Source of the DNA: CAVUDO01 sp963740255 | GTDB lineage: Bacteria > Actinomycetota > Actinomycetes > Mycobacteriales > Cryptosporangiaceae | Assembly: GCA_963740255.1 (NCBI GenBank) | Contig: CAVUDO010000002.1 | Location: 682,001-746,000 of the forward strand | Direction of reading: 5' to 3' | Length of the DNA: 64,000 nucleotides | Part shown: piece by piece, positions 50,465 through 59,964 of the stretch | How the letters are laid out: the number at the start of each line of letters is the position of its first letter | Numbering within the stretch: position 1 is the stretch's first letter | Made by a program: the position numbers and the translations under genes | Notes under the pieces: model-generated | Database searches by the model: none | The model's input: the letters and a program-made list of their open reading frames with translations, nothing else | Told to the model about the DNA's origin: nothing

Positions 50465-51418
50465 TCACACCTCCTGGTCGGGGCTGGCGCCGACTGCTTC
50501 GTCGCCGGTGGGAGCGGAGCCGTCGGAACGGGGCGCCGCACGGTCGGCCTGGAGGGCCTGGTATGCCTCGGCGCCCTTGGACGGCTTGCGCTGCCGACGC
50601 GGCGCGGTGACCCCGTCGGCCAGGCGGCGGCTCGTGAGCAGGAAGGCGGTGTGGGCGACCATCCGGTGGTCCGGCCGCACCGCCAGGCCGTCCACATGCC
50701 AGTCCCGCACCAGACACTCCCAGGCCCGGGGCTCGGTGAACGAGCCGTGCTCGCGCAGCGCCTCGACCGTGGCCGAGAGCTGGGTGGTGGTGGCGACGTA
50801 GGCGATCAGGACGCCGCCGGGCGTCAACGTCTTGCCCGCCGTGGTGAGTACCTCCCACGGAGCGAGCAGGTCGAGCACCACCCGGTCGACCTCCAAGCCG
50901 GTGGCGTCCACGACGTCCCCGACCGTCAGCGACCAGGCTGGATGCGGACCGTCGAAGAACCGCTCCACGTTGGCGCGGGCCACCTCGGCGAAGTCCTCCC
51001 GGCGTTCGTAGGAGTGCACCGCGCCGTACTCCCCCACCGCCCGCAACAGCGAGCAGGTGAGCGCCCCAGAGCCGGCACCGGCCTCGAGCACCCGGGCGCC
51101 CGGGAAGATGTCGCCCATCGCCACGATCTGCGCGGCGTCCTTCGGGTAGATCACCTGGGCGCCGCGGGGCATCGAGAGCACGAAGTCGGCCAGCAGCGGC
51201 CGCAGCGCGAGGTAGGGGGTGTTGGACGTCGAGGTGACCACGACGCCCTCGGGCTGTCCGATCAGGTCGTCGTGGGCGACGGCGCCCCGGTGGGTGTGGA
51301 AGTGCCGGCCCGGTTCGAGCACGACGGTGTTCAGGCGGCCCTTGGGGTCGGTGAGCTGAACGCGGTCGCCGGCGGTGAACGGTCCGCGCCGTGCGCGGCC
51401 GACTGGCGGTGAGGTCAT
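50465..51418 (-). CDS. trmI: tRNA (adenine-58-N1)-methyltransferase
   Basis: 317-residue TrmI-type enzyme that methylates A58 in the T loop of tRNA. A small N-terminal beta domain (about 10-70) precedes the Rossmann methyltransferase domain. Motif I is VLEAGAGSGALTCSL and YPKDAAQIVAMGDIFPG stands before it; DLLAPWEVL is the DxxxPW motif. The basic/polar C-terminal 40 residues are variable. The ATG overlaps the protease stop as ATGA. Confidence 0.93.
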   Translation of the reverse strand: MTSPPVGRARRGPFTAGDRVQLTDPKGRLNTVVLEPGRHFHTHRGAVAHDDLIGQPEGVVVTSTSNTPYLALRPLLADFVLSMPRGAQVIYPKDAAQIVAMGDIFPGARVLEAGAGSGALTCSLLRAVGEYGAVHSYERREDFAEVARANVERFFDGPHPAWSLTVGDVVDATGLEVDRVVLDLLAPWEVLTTAGKTLTPGGVLIAYVATTTQLSATVEALREHGSFTEPRAWECLVRDWHVDGLAVRPDHRMVAHTAFLLTSRRLADGVTAPRRQRKPSKGAEAYQALQADRAAPRSDGSAPTGDEAVGASPDQEV

Positions 51419-52551
51419 CGGCGGCTTCCCCTGGGATCGAGCGTGTCGGCGACGTCGGCGGCCACGAGCACCCCGACGACGCGGTCGCCGTCGCCGATCA
51501 CGTACTCGGTCGACGGGAAGGCGTGCAACGCGCGCAGCAGCTGCTCGCCGGTGAGGTGGGCCGGGACGATCATGCCCGGTTCCACGGTGCGCGCCACGCT
51601 CGACACCGGCACCCACGGCCGGCGCTCGGGCGGAATCGCGGCAGCCGCCGGCCCGGATACCACGCCGGTGGGCCGGCCGGCGCCGTCAACGACCACCAGG
51701 GAACGCGCGCCGGCGGCCTCGGCACGGCGTTGCGCCTCGGCCAGCGGCAGGTCCGACGGCACACCCAGGAACGGACTCGCGAGCTTCGACGCGGCCACCA
51801 GCGGCAGCCGGCGGGCGAGCCGCCCGACCCGGATGGCCCGGCTGGCGCCGATCCAGAGGAACACGCCCACCGCGATCGTCAGCAGAACGCCGGTGCTCGA
51901 CCAGGTCGCCCCGAGGGCCGCGCCCCCGGCCAGCACGAGCACCGCCACCACCCGGCCGGTCCAGCCTGAGGCGATCGTGGCGCCGTGCCGGTCGCCGGTG
52001 AGCCTCCACAGACCCGCCCGGACCAGGCTTCCCCCGTCCAGCGGCAGCCCGGGCAGCAGGTTGAAGATGCCCACCAGTACATTGCTCAGCGCGAACTGGA
52101 TCGCCAGCTCGTGGGGGATGCCGCCGTCGGGCGTGACGGCCGCGACCGCGGCCCCGAAGGCGCCCAGCGCGAGCGACACGGCCGGCCCGGCCACCGCGAC
52201 CAGGAACTCCCCTGCCGGGGTGGACGGCTCCCGCTCCAGCTCGGTGTAGCCGCCGAGCATCCACAGCGTCATCGCCCGCACCCGGATGCCCAACCGCTGC
52301 GCCGTCACCGCGTGCCCGAGCTCGTGCGCGAGCACCGAGGCGAGGAGCAGTCCGACGAACGCCGCCGCGACGAGATATGCCTGCGACACCGCGACGCCCG
52401 GCAGCCGGCCCTGCAGGACCGGGGCGTAGACCACCACCAGCAGCACGGCCATGACCAGCCAGGCCACCGAGATGTGGACGGGAACGCCCAGGATCCGACC
52501 GATCCGCAGTCCGCGGCCGCCCCCCGACTGCTCCGCGCGCTCGGCGTTCAT
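51415..52551 (-). CDS. M50 site-2-type metalloprotease with CBS domains
   Basis: 378-residue intramembrane zinc protease. HELGH is at 76-80 (HExxH) inside a hydrophobic segment, and the third ligand lies in LLPGLPLDGG. About six membrane segments are followed by two CBS-like repeats (about 235-375, ending VADTLDP). CBS domains bind nucleotides and may gate the protease. The target is unknown. The start at 52551 has TAGCAT six bases upstream; trmI is coupled behind it. Confidence 0.9.
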   Translation of the reverse strand: MNAERAEQSGGGRGLRIGRILGVPVHISVAWLVMAVLLVVVYAPVLQGRLPGVAVSQAYLVAAAFVGLLLASVLAHELGHAVTAQRLGIRVRAMTLWMLGGYTELEREPSTPAGEFLVAVAGPAVSLALGAFGAAVAAVTPDGGIPHELAIQFALSNVLVGIFNLLPGLPLDGGSLVRAGLWRLTGDRHGATIASGWTGRVVAVLVLAGGAALGATWSSTGVLLTIAVGVFLWIGASRAIRVGRLARRLPLVAASKLASPFLGVPSDLPLAEAQRRAEAAGARSLVVVDGAGRPTGVVSGPAAAAIPPERRPWVPVSSVARTVEPGMIVPAHLTGEQLLRALHAFPSTEYVIGDGDRVVGVLVAADVADTLDPRGSRR

Positions 52552-52557
52552 CCCCCG

Positions 52558-52563
52558 ATGCTA
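52558..52563 (-). promoter_or_regulatory. -10 box of the M50 protease-trmI unit, leaderless type
   Basis: TAGCAT on the minus strand, six bases before the ATG. Confidence 0.45.
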
Positions 52564-52682
52564 GGCGCTGGGCGGCGCCCCCGCCGCAACGCTGGAGCCG
52601 GGCGGGCCCGCCCGGCGACCTCCCGGCGGACTGGCGGGCGGACCCTGTGGGCGCCGTCCCACGGGTTGTCGGTGCGCTCCCC

Positions 52683-52688
52683 TAGCCT
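52683..52688 (+). promoter_or_regulatory. -10 box of the RecB-type nuclease gene, leaderless type
   Basis: TAGCCT ends six bases before the ATG at 52695. Confidence 0.5.
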
Positions 52689-52694
52689 GACCGC

Positions 52695-53597
52695 ATGACC
52701 GCAGCCCCCGTCTCCGGCGCCGTGTCCCCGACGGATTCCCCCGACGTCACCACGACGCCGTTCGTCGGGTCGCTGTCGCCGTCGCGGGCCGCCGATTTCA
52801 AGAGCTGCCCCCTGCTCTACCGCTTCCGCTCCATCGACCGGCTGCCGGAACAGCCGAGTCCGGCCGCCACCCGGGGAACATTGGTGCACGCCGTGCTGGA
52901 GCGCCTGTTCGACCTGCCCGCGGGGCAGCGTTCGCTGGCCGCCGCGGTCGACCTGTTGGAGCCCGAGTGGGCCCGGCTGCGGGAGGCCGAGCCCGCGGTC
53001 GGCGGCCTGTTCGACACGCCCGAGGAACTGGCCAGCTGGCTGTCCTCGGCCCACGACCTGCTCGCCGGCTACTTCACCCTGGAGGATCCCGGCCGGCTCG
53101 AGCCGGCTGAGCGGGAGCAGCTGGTCGAGGTTGTCACCGGGTCCGGCCTCCGGCTGCGCGGCTACGTCGACCGGCTCGACGTGGCGCCCTCAGGCGCGAT
53201 CAGGGTGGTCGACTACAAGACCGGCGCCGCGCCGCGGGAGGCATTCGAGGGCAAGGCGCTGTTCCAGCTCAAGTTCTACGCGCTGGTGATCTGGCACACC
53301 CGCGGGGTGGTACCGCGGCTCCTGCGGCTGCTGTACCTCGGCGACCGCGAGGTGCTCGACTACGTGCCCGACCTCGACGAGTTGCGCCGGTTCGAACGCA
53401 CCCTGGAGGCGCTCTGGGTCGCGATCGACCGGGCTACCGCACGGCGCGACTTCCGGCCCAACCCGGGCAAGCTGTGCGACTGGTGCGACCATCACGCGTT
53501 CTGTCCGGCCAAGGGCGGCACGCTCCCGCCCTACCCCGAGCTCGCCGCCGCGGCAGCCGTCGCCGAGCCGGTGCTGAGCCCCGCGGCCGAGGACTGA
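52695..53597 (+). CDS. RecB family (PD-(D/E)XK) exonuclease
   Basis: 300-residue Cas4/RecB-like nuclease. LSPSRAADFKSCPLLYRFR with C38, a late RVVDYKTG active-site motif and the C-terminal CDWCDHHAFCP cysteines give the four-cysteine pattern of Fe-S nucleases (AddB/Cas4 type). RGTLVHAVLERLFDLP is the conserved His motif. It probably acts in DNA repair. No CRISPR genes are nearby, so a Cas4 role is not indicated. Confidence 0.9.
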   Translation: MTAAPVSGAVSPTDSPDVTTTPFVGSLSPSRAADFKSCPLLYRFRSIDRLPEQPSPAATRGTLVHAVLERLFDLPAGQRSLAAAVDLLEPEWARLREAEPAVGGLFDTPEELASWLSSAHDLLAGYFTLEDPGRLEPAEREQLVEVVTGSGLRLRGYVDRLDVAPSGAIRVVDYKTGAAPREAFEGKALFQLKFYALVIWHTRGVVPRLLRLLYLGDREVLDYVPDLDELRRFERTLEALWVAIDRATARRDFRPNPGKLCDWCDHHAFCPAKGGTLPPYPELAAAAAVAEPVLSPAAED

Positions 53598-53677
53598 CCA
53601 CCACGGCCGACCCGGCTCGTCCTCGGGCAGGAGACGGGATCCGTCCCGAGCACGACCGGCGCCCCCGCCGGGCTGAC

Positions 53678-53683
53678 TACGGT
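53678..53683 (+). promoter_or_regulatory. -10 box of the histidine kinase gene, leaderless type
   Basis: TACGGT ends six bases before the ATG at 53690. Confidence 0.5.
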
Positions 53684-53689
53684 GGTGAC

Positions 53690-55003
53690 ATGCGTCGTCA
53701 CTGGTCACCGCGGTGGTGGATCGGTGTGCGCCCGGGAGTGGCCGACACGGCGCTGGCGGTGGTCATCCTGGCCGTGGCCGCGATCGCCTCGGTCGACTTG
53801 CTGCCGCTGGCTGATCTCGCCTGGACCGTCCCGATGTTCATCCTCGGGGTGGTGCCGATCGCTATTCGGCGGGAGGCGCCGCGGATCGCGGTGGCGCTGG
53901 TCTGCGCGCTGCTGGCCGCCAACTGGGTCACCGGGCACGAGATGCTCACCGAGTCGCTGTCGATGCTCGTCGTCTCGTACACCGCCGCCGCGGTGCTGCC
54001 GCTGCGGCACGCCCTTCCCGGGGTGCTCGCCATCGCCGGTACGGCGGCCGTCGTCACGCTCACCCACCCCGGTCCTCCCTCGCAGGTTCTCGCCAGCGCG
54101 GTGGCGAACGGTCTGATGCTGCTGGTCTCGTTCTTCGTCGGCCGTACGGTCTTCAACCGCCGGGCCTACACGCAGGCGCTGGAGGAACGGGCCCGGACGG
54201 CCGAGGCGAGCAGGGAGAGCGCGTCGCGCCAGGCGGTCCTGGACGAGCGCCGGCGGATCGCTCGCGAGCTGCACGACGTGGTGGCCCACCACATCAGCGT
54301 GATGGGGGTGATGGCCACCGGGGCCCGCCGGGCCCTGACCCGCGACCGCGCGGCCGCGGACGAGGCGTTGACCACGATCGAGAACACCAGCCGGGCGACG
54401 CTGCGGGAGATGCGTCGGCTGCTCGACGTGCTGCGCACCGACGACGAGCACCCTGATGCCGGCTGGGCGCCGCAGCCGGGCGTCGCGGGCCTGGAGACGT
54501 TGATGGCGCAGGTCCGGGAGGCCGGGCTGCCCGTGACGCTGACCGTCACCGGCGAACCCGGCGCGCTCGACCCCGGCATCGAGCTGACCGTGTTCCGGAT
54601 CGTCCAGGAGGCGCTCACCAACGTGCTCAAGCACGCCGGTCCCGCGTCGGCCGAGGTGGCGGTGGCCTTCACCCGACAACGGCTCCGCCTGACCGTCCGC
54701 GACGACGGCCGCGGCCCGACGGCCGACTCCGTCGCCACCGGTCACGGCCTGGTGGGGATGCAGGAACGGGTGTCGCTCTACGGGGGAACGCTGCGCACCG
54801 GGAGCCAGGTCGGGGGCGGTTTCCAGGTTCTCGCCGACATCCCGATCGAGCCGTCCGAGGACGGATTCGACCGGGAGCGTGCCGCCGGCCCGCCCGCCGG
54901 TCCGCCGGGAAGCGCCGATCCGCCAGGGAGCCTCGTGACCGAACGCGGTGCGGGCGCAGTGTCCGTTGCCGGGACACTGCGCACCAGCGAGGCGGGCGCA
55001 TGA
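53690..55003 (+). CDS. NarL-type sensor histidine kinase
   Basis: 437-residue kinase. Five or six membrane helices (about 17-155) have very short loops, suggesting sensing within the membrane. HisKA_3 dimerisation/phosphoacceptor domain has H195 in RRRIARELHDVVAHHISVM. The HATPase domain follows (EALTNVLKHAG, DDGRG, GHGLVGMQERV). A Pro/Gly-rich tail of about 60 residues ends the protein. It overlaps the response regulator as ATGA. The intramembrane-sensing design and the ABC genes downstream suggest an envelope-stress role; this is inference. Confidence 0.93.
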   Translation: MRRHWSPRWWIGVRPGVADTALAVVILAVAAIASVDLLPLADLAWTVPMFILGVVPIAIRREAPRIAVALVCALLAANWVTGHEMLTESLSMLVVSYTAAAVLPLRHALPGVLAIAGTAAVVTLTHPGPPSQVLASAVANGLMLLVSFFVGRTVFNRRAYTQALEERARTAEASRESASRQAVLDERRRIARELHDVVAHHISVMGVMATGARRALTRDRAAADEALTTIENTSRATLREMRRLLDVLRTDDEHPDAGWAPQPGVAGLETLMAQVREAGLPVTLTVTGEPGALDPGIELTVFRIVQEALTNVLKHAGPASAEVAVAFTRQRLRLTVRDDGRGPTADSVATGHGLVGMQERVSLYGGTLRTGSQVGGGFQVLADIPIEPSEDGFDRERAAGPPAGPPGSADPPGSLVTERGAGAVSVAGTLRTSEAGA

Positions 55004-55680
55004 CCGAGAGCCGCGGAGCGGCCATCGAGGTGCTGCTGGTCGACGACCAGCCGCTGCTGCGGACCGGGTTCCGCATGGTGCTCAGCGCCGAACCGGACCT
55101 GACCGTGGTCGCCGAGGCCGCCGACGGCGTCGAGGCGGTGGAACTGACCCGGCGGCTCCTCCCCGCGGTGGTGCTCATGGACATCCGGATGCCGCGGATG
55201 GACGGCGTGGCAGCGACGAAGGCCATCGTCGAGGCGAACCTGCCGTCCCGGGTGCTCATCCTCACCACGTTCGAACTCGACGAGTACGTGGTGGGAGGTC
55301 TCCGAGCCGGCGCCAGCGGGTTCCTCTCCAAGGACGTGCCGGCCGAGGACCTGGTCACCGCCATCCGCACCGTGGCCGCGGGGGACGCGGTCGTTTCGCC
55401 CAGAATCCTGCGCCGCCTGCTCGACCAGTACGCCGATCGTCTCCCCGACCCGCACGCCCGGCCTCCCGAACGGCTCCACACGCTCACCGAGCGTGAACGC
55501 CAGGTGCTGACGCTGATCGCACGCGGCCTGTCCAACGCCGAGATCGCCGCGGAGCTGTTCGTCAGCGAGACGACCGTCAAGACCCACGTCGGCCACGTGC
55601 TGACCAAGCTGGGCCTGCGCGACCGGGTCCAGGCGGTGGTCCTGGCCTACGAGAGCGGCCTGGTCCGGCCGGGAAGCTGA
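55000..55680 (+). CDS. NarL/LuxR-type response regulator
   Basis: 226-residue regulator. The receiver domain has acidic D15/D16 and phosphoacceptor D61 (VLMDIRMPRMDG), and the conserved Lys is in GASGFLSKDVP. The LuxR helix-turn-helix (about 155-215) contains LTEREREVL-like LTERERQVLTLIARGLSNAEIA. It is translationally coupled to the kinase. It probably controls its own operon or the ABC genes about 190 bases downstream. Confidence 0.95.
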   Translation: MTESRGAAIEVLLVDDQPLLRTGFRMVLSAEPDLTVVAEAADGVEAVELTRRLLPAVVLMDIRMPRMDGVAATKAIVEANLPSRVLILTTFELDEYVVGGLRAGASGFLSKDVPAEDLVTAIRTVAAGDAVVSPRILRRLLDQYADRLPDPHARPPERLHTLTERERQVLTLIARGLSNAEIAAELFVSETTVKTHVGHVLTKLGLRDRVQAVVLAYESGLVRPGS

Positions 55681-55866
55681 CGCGGACTCACCCCACCCTG
55701 AGACCGACCAAGGGTTGTCCCCGGCCTCGTGGTCCACCGGGAGTCGTACTCATGTACCCGCCCTGACGACGACGCGAGATGCCTTGTCCTCTCCCTACGG
55801 TGGGGTGCGACGCTGCGTGAGCGGCACCGAGACTGGGACGAACAGTCCAGAGAGACGGAGACGGCA

Positions 55867-56646
55867 GTGGGGGCAACCCAGATCGACGACACGAGACCAG
55901 CCGGCCTGACTGCGGCGGCCCGTGCGGTCGACGTGTGGAAGGTGTACGGGGCGAGCGAGGAGACCCGGGTCGACGCCCTCGCCGGGGTGTCGGTGGAGTT
56001 CGAACGGGGCCACTTCACCGCGATCATGGGCCCGTCCGGCTCGGGCAAGTCCACCCTGATGCACTGCCTCGCGGGCCTGGACTCGGTCAGCCGGGGAGAG
56101 GTGTGGATCGGCGACACCCAGGTCAACACCCTGGGCGACCGCGGCCTGACCGAACTCCGGCGCAACAAGGTCGGCTTCATCTTCCAGCAGTTCAACCTGC
56201 TCCCGACGCTCTCGGCCGAGGAGAACATCACGCTGCCGCTGGCCATCGGCGGCCGCAAGGCCGACCGTGAGTGGATGGCCACCGTCGTCGGCGCCGTGGG
56301 CCTGGGCGACCGGCTCTCGCACCGACCCAACCAGCTCTCCGGCGGCCAGCAGCAGCGGGTGGCGTGTGCCCGCGCCCTGGTCACCAAGCCCGACGTGGTC
56401 TTCGCGGACGAACCGACCGGCAACCTGGACTCCCGGGCCGGTGCCGACGTGCTGGGCTTCCTGCGCAACTCCGTCCGCGACTTCGGCCAGACGATCGTGA
56501 TGGTGACGCACGACCCGAACGCGGCGTCCTACGCCGACCGGGTGGTGTTCCTCGCCGACGGCCACACCGTGGACGAGCTCAAGGACCCGACCGCCGAGGG
56601 CGTGCTCGACACCATGAAGCGCCTCGACACCCTCGGGGCCGTGTGA
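55867..56646 (+). CDS. ABC transporter ATP-binding protein
   Basis: 259-residue MacB-type ATPase. Walker A GPSGSGKST is at 55-63, the signature LSGGQ at 157-161, Walker B VVFADEPTG and the switch His in VMVTHDPN. The GTG at 55867 is in frame with a plausible N-terminus; an ATPase core starts at about residue 20. Its stop overlaps the permease ATG as TGATG. Confidence 0.94.
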   Translation: MGATQIDDTRPAGLTAAARAVDVWKVYGASEETRVDALAGVSVEFERGHFTAIMGPSGSGKSTLMHCLAGLDSVSRGEVWIGDTQVNTLGDRGLTELRRNKVGFIFQQFNLLPTLSAEENITLPLAIGGRKADREWMATVVGAVGLGDRLSHRPNQLSGGQQQRVACARALVTKPDVVFADEPTGNLDSRAGADVLGFLRNSVRDFGQTIVMVTHDPNAASYADRVVFLADGHTVDELKDPTAEGVLDTMKRLDTLGAV

Positions 56647-59177
56647 TGTTCCGTGCCACGCTCAAGAGCCTGCTTTCCCGCAAGCTCCGGCTGACGCTGT
56701 CGGCGCTCGCGGTCGTCCTCGGTGTGATGTTCGTCTCGGGCGCGTTCGTGCTCACCGACTCCCTCGGCAAGTCCTTCGACGCCCTGTTCGCCACGGTCAA
56801 CAAGAACGTCGACGTGCGGATCACCGGGAAGCCGAAGCTCGAAGGTGGCGACGGAGTGAACGCTCCGGGCACCGTGCCGGCCTCGCTGCTGGCCACGGTC
56901 TCCACGGTGGACGGCACGAAGAAGGCCGTGCCGTACGTGTTCGCCGACGGGGCCCGGGTGATCGGCAAGAACGGCAAGGTGGCCGCGGGCTTCGGTCCCA
57001 AGTTCGGCCAGAGCTGGAACCCGGACGACGGGATCACCGAACTCCGCGACGGGCGGGCGCCGACGGCTCCGGAGGAGATCGCGGTCGACGCCGGGCTGGC
57101 CAAGTCCGCGGAACTCAAGGTCGGCGACCAGGTGGGCGTGCTCACCCTGGAACCGAAGAAGACGTTCACCCTCGTCGGCGTCTTCGGCTACACCGGCAAC
57201 CGCGACTCCCTCGGCGGCGAGCAGAGCGTGGCGTTCACCATGCCGATCGCCCAGCGGCTGATGCTCGCCCAGAAGGACGTCTTCACCGAGATCAGCCTGG
57301 TGGCCGAGGATGGTGTTGCGCCGGAGGTGCTGCGCGACCGGGTGAAGGCCGCGGTCGGCGACGAGTACGTGGTGCAGACCGGTGCCGAGGCTGCGAAGGC
57401 GCAGGCGTCCGACATCCAGGAGGCGCTGAGCTTCTTCACCTACATCCTGCTCGGCTTTGCCGGGGTCGCGCTCTTCGTCGGCGTCTTCCTGATCCTGAAC
57501 ACGTTCTCGATGCTGGTCGCCCAGCGCACCCGGGAGCTGGCGCTGATGCGCGCGATGGGAGCCAGCCGGGGGCAGGTGATCAACTCGGTGCTGATCGAGG
57601 CCGTCGTGATCGGCCTGGTCGCCTCGGTGCTGGGTCTCGGGGCAGGCGTCGGTGTCGGTGCGCTGCTGGCGTGGTTGTTCGGCAGCACCGGCGGAGGCAG
57701 CCTCGATCTCACCGTCTCGGTGCCGCCGAGCGCGGTGATCGCCTCGTTCGTGGTGGGGCTGCTGGTGACGATGGTCGCCGCGCTGTTCCCGGCCCTCCGG
57801 GCGTCCCGGATCCCCCCGGTGGCTGCGATGCGCGACGCCGAGACGCCGGACAAACCCCTGACCTTCATCACGATCGTCGGTGCGGTGGTCACGGCGATCG
57901 GAGCCGGCCTGCTCGGCTGGGGTCTGGCCGGCGCGGGCGACGCCACGTTGTGGTTGATCCTCGGCGGCGTGCTGACGGCGTTCGTCGGTGTGGCGCTGCT
58001 CACCCCGATCATCAGCCGTCCGGTCGTCTCGTTGCTCGGCCTGCTGCTGTCCTGGTCGGTGCCCGGCAAGCTCGGCCGTCGCAACTCCGCGCGCAACCCG
58101 CGCCGGACGGCGGTCACCGCGGCCGCGCTGATGGTGGGCATCGCGCTGGTCACGGGCATCAGCACGGTCGCCGCGTCGGCGAAGACGTCGGTGAGCGGGG
58201 CGGTGGACAAGACCGTCCAGGCCGACCTCGTCATCGCGGGCGCGCAGACCGGTCCGGTCCCTCCCACGTTCGACGCGGAGGTCGTCGGGGCGACCGAGAA
58301 CCTGCCCGGGGTGCGCAAGGTCGCGGCGTTCTACTTCGAAGCCGGAAGGGTCGACGACGAGTCGGCTTTCGTGTCGGCCGTGAACGACCTCGGCGCCGCC
58401 AAGGACATCCTCGGCCTGCAGGTCCCGGGAGTCGACTCACTCGCCGCGGGGGAACTCGTCGTCGACGCCAACACCGCGAAGGACCGCAAGCTCAAGGCGG
58501 GCAGCACGGTGAAGGTGCAGCTCAGCCGAGGTGAGTCCACGACCTACACCGTCGCGGGCGTGTACGCGAAGAGCGACCTGCTCGCGGGCTACATCCTGGC
58601 CGACGAGGCGGTGAAGGACTTCCGGGTGGCCGCACCGGCGCAGGGCTACGTGCAGCTCGACGGCGGCGCCGACGCGGCGGGGGTGCAGCGGCAGGTCGAG
58701 ACCCTGCTCCGGGACAGCCCGGAGGTCACCGTCCAGGACCGCAGCGCCTTCGTCGCCCAGCAGACCAGCGGGATCGACCAGGTGCTGGTCTTCATCCAGG
58801 TCCTGCTGGCGCTGGCGATCGTCATCGCGGTGCTCGGCATCGTGAACACCCTCGCGCTCTCGGTGATCGAGCGCACCCGCGAACTCGGTCTGCTCCGGGC
58901 GATCGGTCTGCGGCGCTCGCAGACGATGCGGATGGTCACCGTCGAGGCGGTGGTGATCTCGCTGTTCGGCGCGCTGCTCGGCGTCGCCGTCGGGATCGGC
59001 CTGGGTGCGGCCGTGGTCCAGGCGCTGAAAGACGAGGGGTTCAACACGCTGGCACTTCCGTGGATCCAGATGGGGGTGTACCTGGTGCTCGCGGGTGTGG
59101 TCGGGGTCATCGCGGCGGTGCTGCCGGCGATCCGGGCCGCGGGGTTGAGCGTGCTCGTCGCCATCGCGTACGAGTAG
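56646..59177 (+). CDS. FtsX/MacB-like ABC permease, two-block
   Basis: 843-residue permease. An N-terminal helix (about 14-36, LTLSALAVVLGVMFVSGAFVLTDS) is followed by a MacB periplasmic-like domain (to about 260), a three-helix FtsX block (265-400), a paired-helix region (410-470), a short basic loop and a second extracytoplasmic domain. The final FtsX block is at about 715-835. Both blocks contain the ERTRELGLLRAIG-like motif (QRTRELALMRAMG, then ERTRELGLLRAIG). The substrate is unknown. A strong hairpin follows the stop. Confidence 0.93.
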   Translation: MFRATLKSLLSRKLRLTLSALAVVLGVMFVSGAFVLTDSLGKSFDALFATVNKNVDVRITGKPKLEGGDGVNAPGTVPASLLATVSTVDGTKKAVPYVFADGARVIGKNGKVAAGFGPKFGQSWNPDDGITELRDGRAPTAPEEIAVDAGLAKSAELKVGDQVGVLTLEPKKTFTLVGVFGYTGNRDSLGGEQSVAFTMPIAQRLMLAQKDVFTEISLVAEDGVAPEVLRDRVKAAVGDEYVVQTGAEAAKAQASDIQEALSFFTYILLGFAGVALFVGVFLILNTFSMLVAQRTRELALMRAMGASRGQVINSVLIEAVVIGLVASVLGLGAGVGVGALLAWLFGSTGGGSLDLTVSVPPSAVIASFVVGLLVTMVAALFPALRASRIPPVAAMRDAETPDKPLTFITIVGAVVTAIGAGLLGWGLAGAGDATLWLILGGVLTAFVGVALLTPIISRPVVSLLGLLLSWSVPGKLGRRNSARNPRRTAVTAAALMVGIALVTGISTVAASAKTSVSGAVDKTVQADLVIAGAQTGPVPPTFDAEVVGATENLPGVRKVAAFYFEAGRVDDESAFVSAVNDLGAAKDILGLQVPGVDSLAAGELVVDANTAKDRKLKAGSTVKVQLSRGESTTYTVAGVYAKSDLLAGYILADEAVKDFRVAAPAQGYVQLDGGADAAGVQRQVETLLRDSPEVTVQDRSAFVAQQTSGIDQVLVFIQVLLALAIVIAVLGIVNTLALSVIERTRELGLLRAIGLRRSQTMRMVTVEAVVISLFGALLGVAVGIGLGAAVVQALKDEGFNTLALPWIQMGVYLVLAGVVGVIAAVLPAIRAAGLSVLVAIAYE

Positions 59178-59192
59178 CCGACGAGGAGAACT

Positions 59193-59228
59193 CTGTGGGG
59201 CCGGCGCGGAGGGGCGCCGGCCCCACAG
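59193..59228. terminator. 15-bp perfect terminator hairpin after ABC permease
   Basis: Arms 59193-59207 and 59214-59228 are exact complements with a 6-base loop (GGAGGG). It lies 15 bases after the permease stop and 68 bases from the convergent HAD stop. It has no U tract, as is common in actinobacteria, and may work in both directions. Confidence 0.85.
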
Positions 59229-59295
59229 CTGTGTCGGCTCCCCTCGGTATCGGTACGACGCCCGTGCCGCCCACCGCCCGGGGGTCGACCCGCGG

Positions 59296-59964
59296 TCAGG
59301 ACGCGCGGAGGCGCGCGAGGTCGTCGACCGCGAGACCGACCAGGCTCTCCCGCACCGTGCGACCCGGCCCCCGGGGCACCGGCACCTCGGACGGCACGAC
59401 GAGCACGGCACACCCGGCCGCTTCGGCCGCTGCCGCGCCGGTGGGCGAGTCCTCGACGGCCACGCACCGCGTCGGGGCCACCCCGAGCAGTGCCGCGGCC
59501 CGCAGGTACGGCTCCGGGTCGGGCTTGGGCCGGGACACCTCGTCGCCGCAGACCACCACGTCGAAGTGCGCGGCACCGACCCAGACCAGCGCGACGTCCA
59601 CCAACTCACGGCGCGTGGAGGTGACCAGCGCGGTCGGCAGCCCGGCGGCGCGGACCGCCGCAAGCAACTCCCGCGCACCGGCCCGCCACGGCACGCCGGC
59701 CCGGTAGAGGTCCTTCATCCGCCGTTCCAGCCAGCGGCCGCTGTCCTCCGTGCCCCGGTCGGGAAGTCCCAGGTCGGCGTGGAGCAGGCGCATCGTCGTC
59801 GGCGTGGTGTTGCCTACCATGGCCGCTCGGGCGGCCCGCGACAGCACGCCGCCCAACTTGGCCGCGAGTTCGTCGAGCCCGACGTCCCACAGCTTCTCGC
59901 TGTCGACCAGCGTGCCGTCCAGGTCGAAGAGAACGGCGGCCGGCGGCGGGTCAGCCGCGGTCAT
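59296..59964 (-). CDS. HAD superfamily phosphatase
   Basis: 222-residue HAD hydrolase of the beta-phosphoglucomutase/phosphatase type. The nucleophile motif is FDLDGTLVDSEK (DxDGT), with the Thr/Ser motif in ALVTSTRRE, the Lys of SRPKPDPEPYLRAA, and VEDSPTGAAAAEAAG as motif IV. Substrate unknown. The ATG overlaps the metH stop as ATGA, so it is expressed with methionine synthase. Confidence 0.88.
   Translation of the reverse strand: MTAADPPPAAVLFDLDGTLVDSEKLWDVGLDELAAKLGGVLSRAARAAMVGNTTPTTMRLLHADLGLPDRGTEDSGRWLERRMKDLYRAGVPWRAGARELLAAVRAAGLPTALVTSTRRELVDVALVWVGAAHFDVVVCGDEVSRPKPDPEPYLRAAALLGVAPTRCVAVEDSPTGAAAAEAAGCAVLVVPSEVPVPRGPGRTVRESLVGLAVDDLARLRAS

Noticed and set aside
52695..53597. Cas4 of a CRISPR system
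   Set aside because: Similar nuclease fold and cysteines, but no cas genes or repeat arrays in the window.
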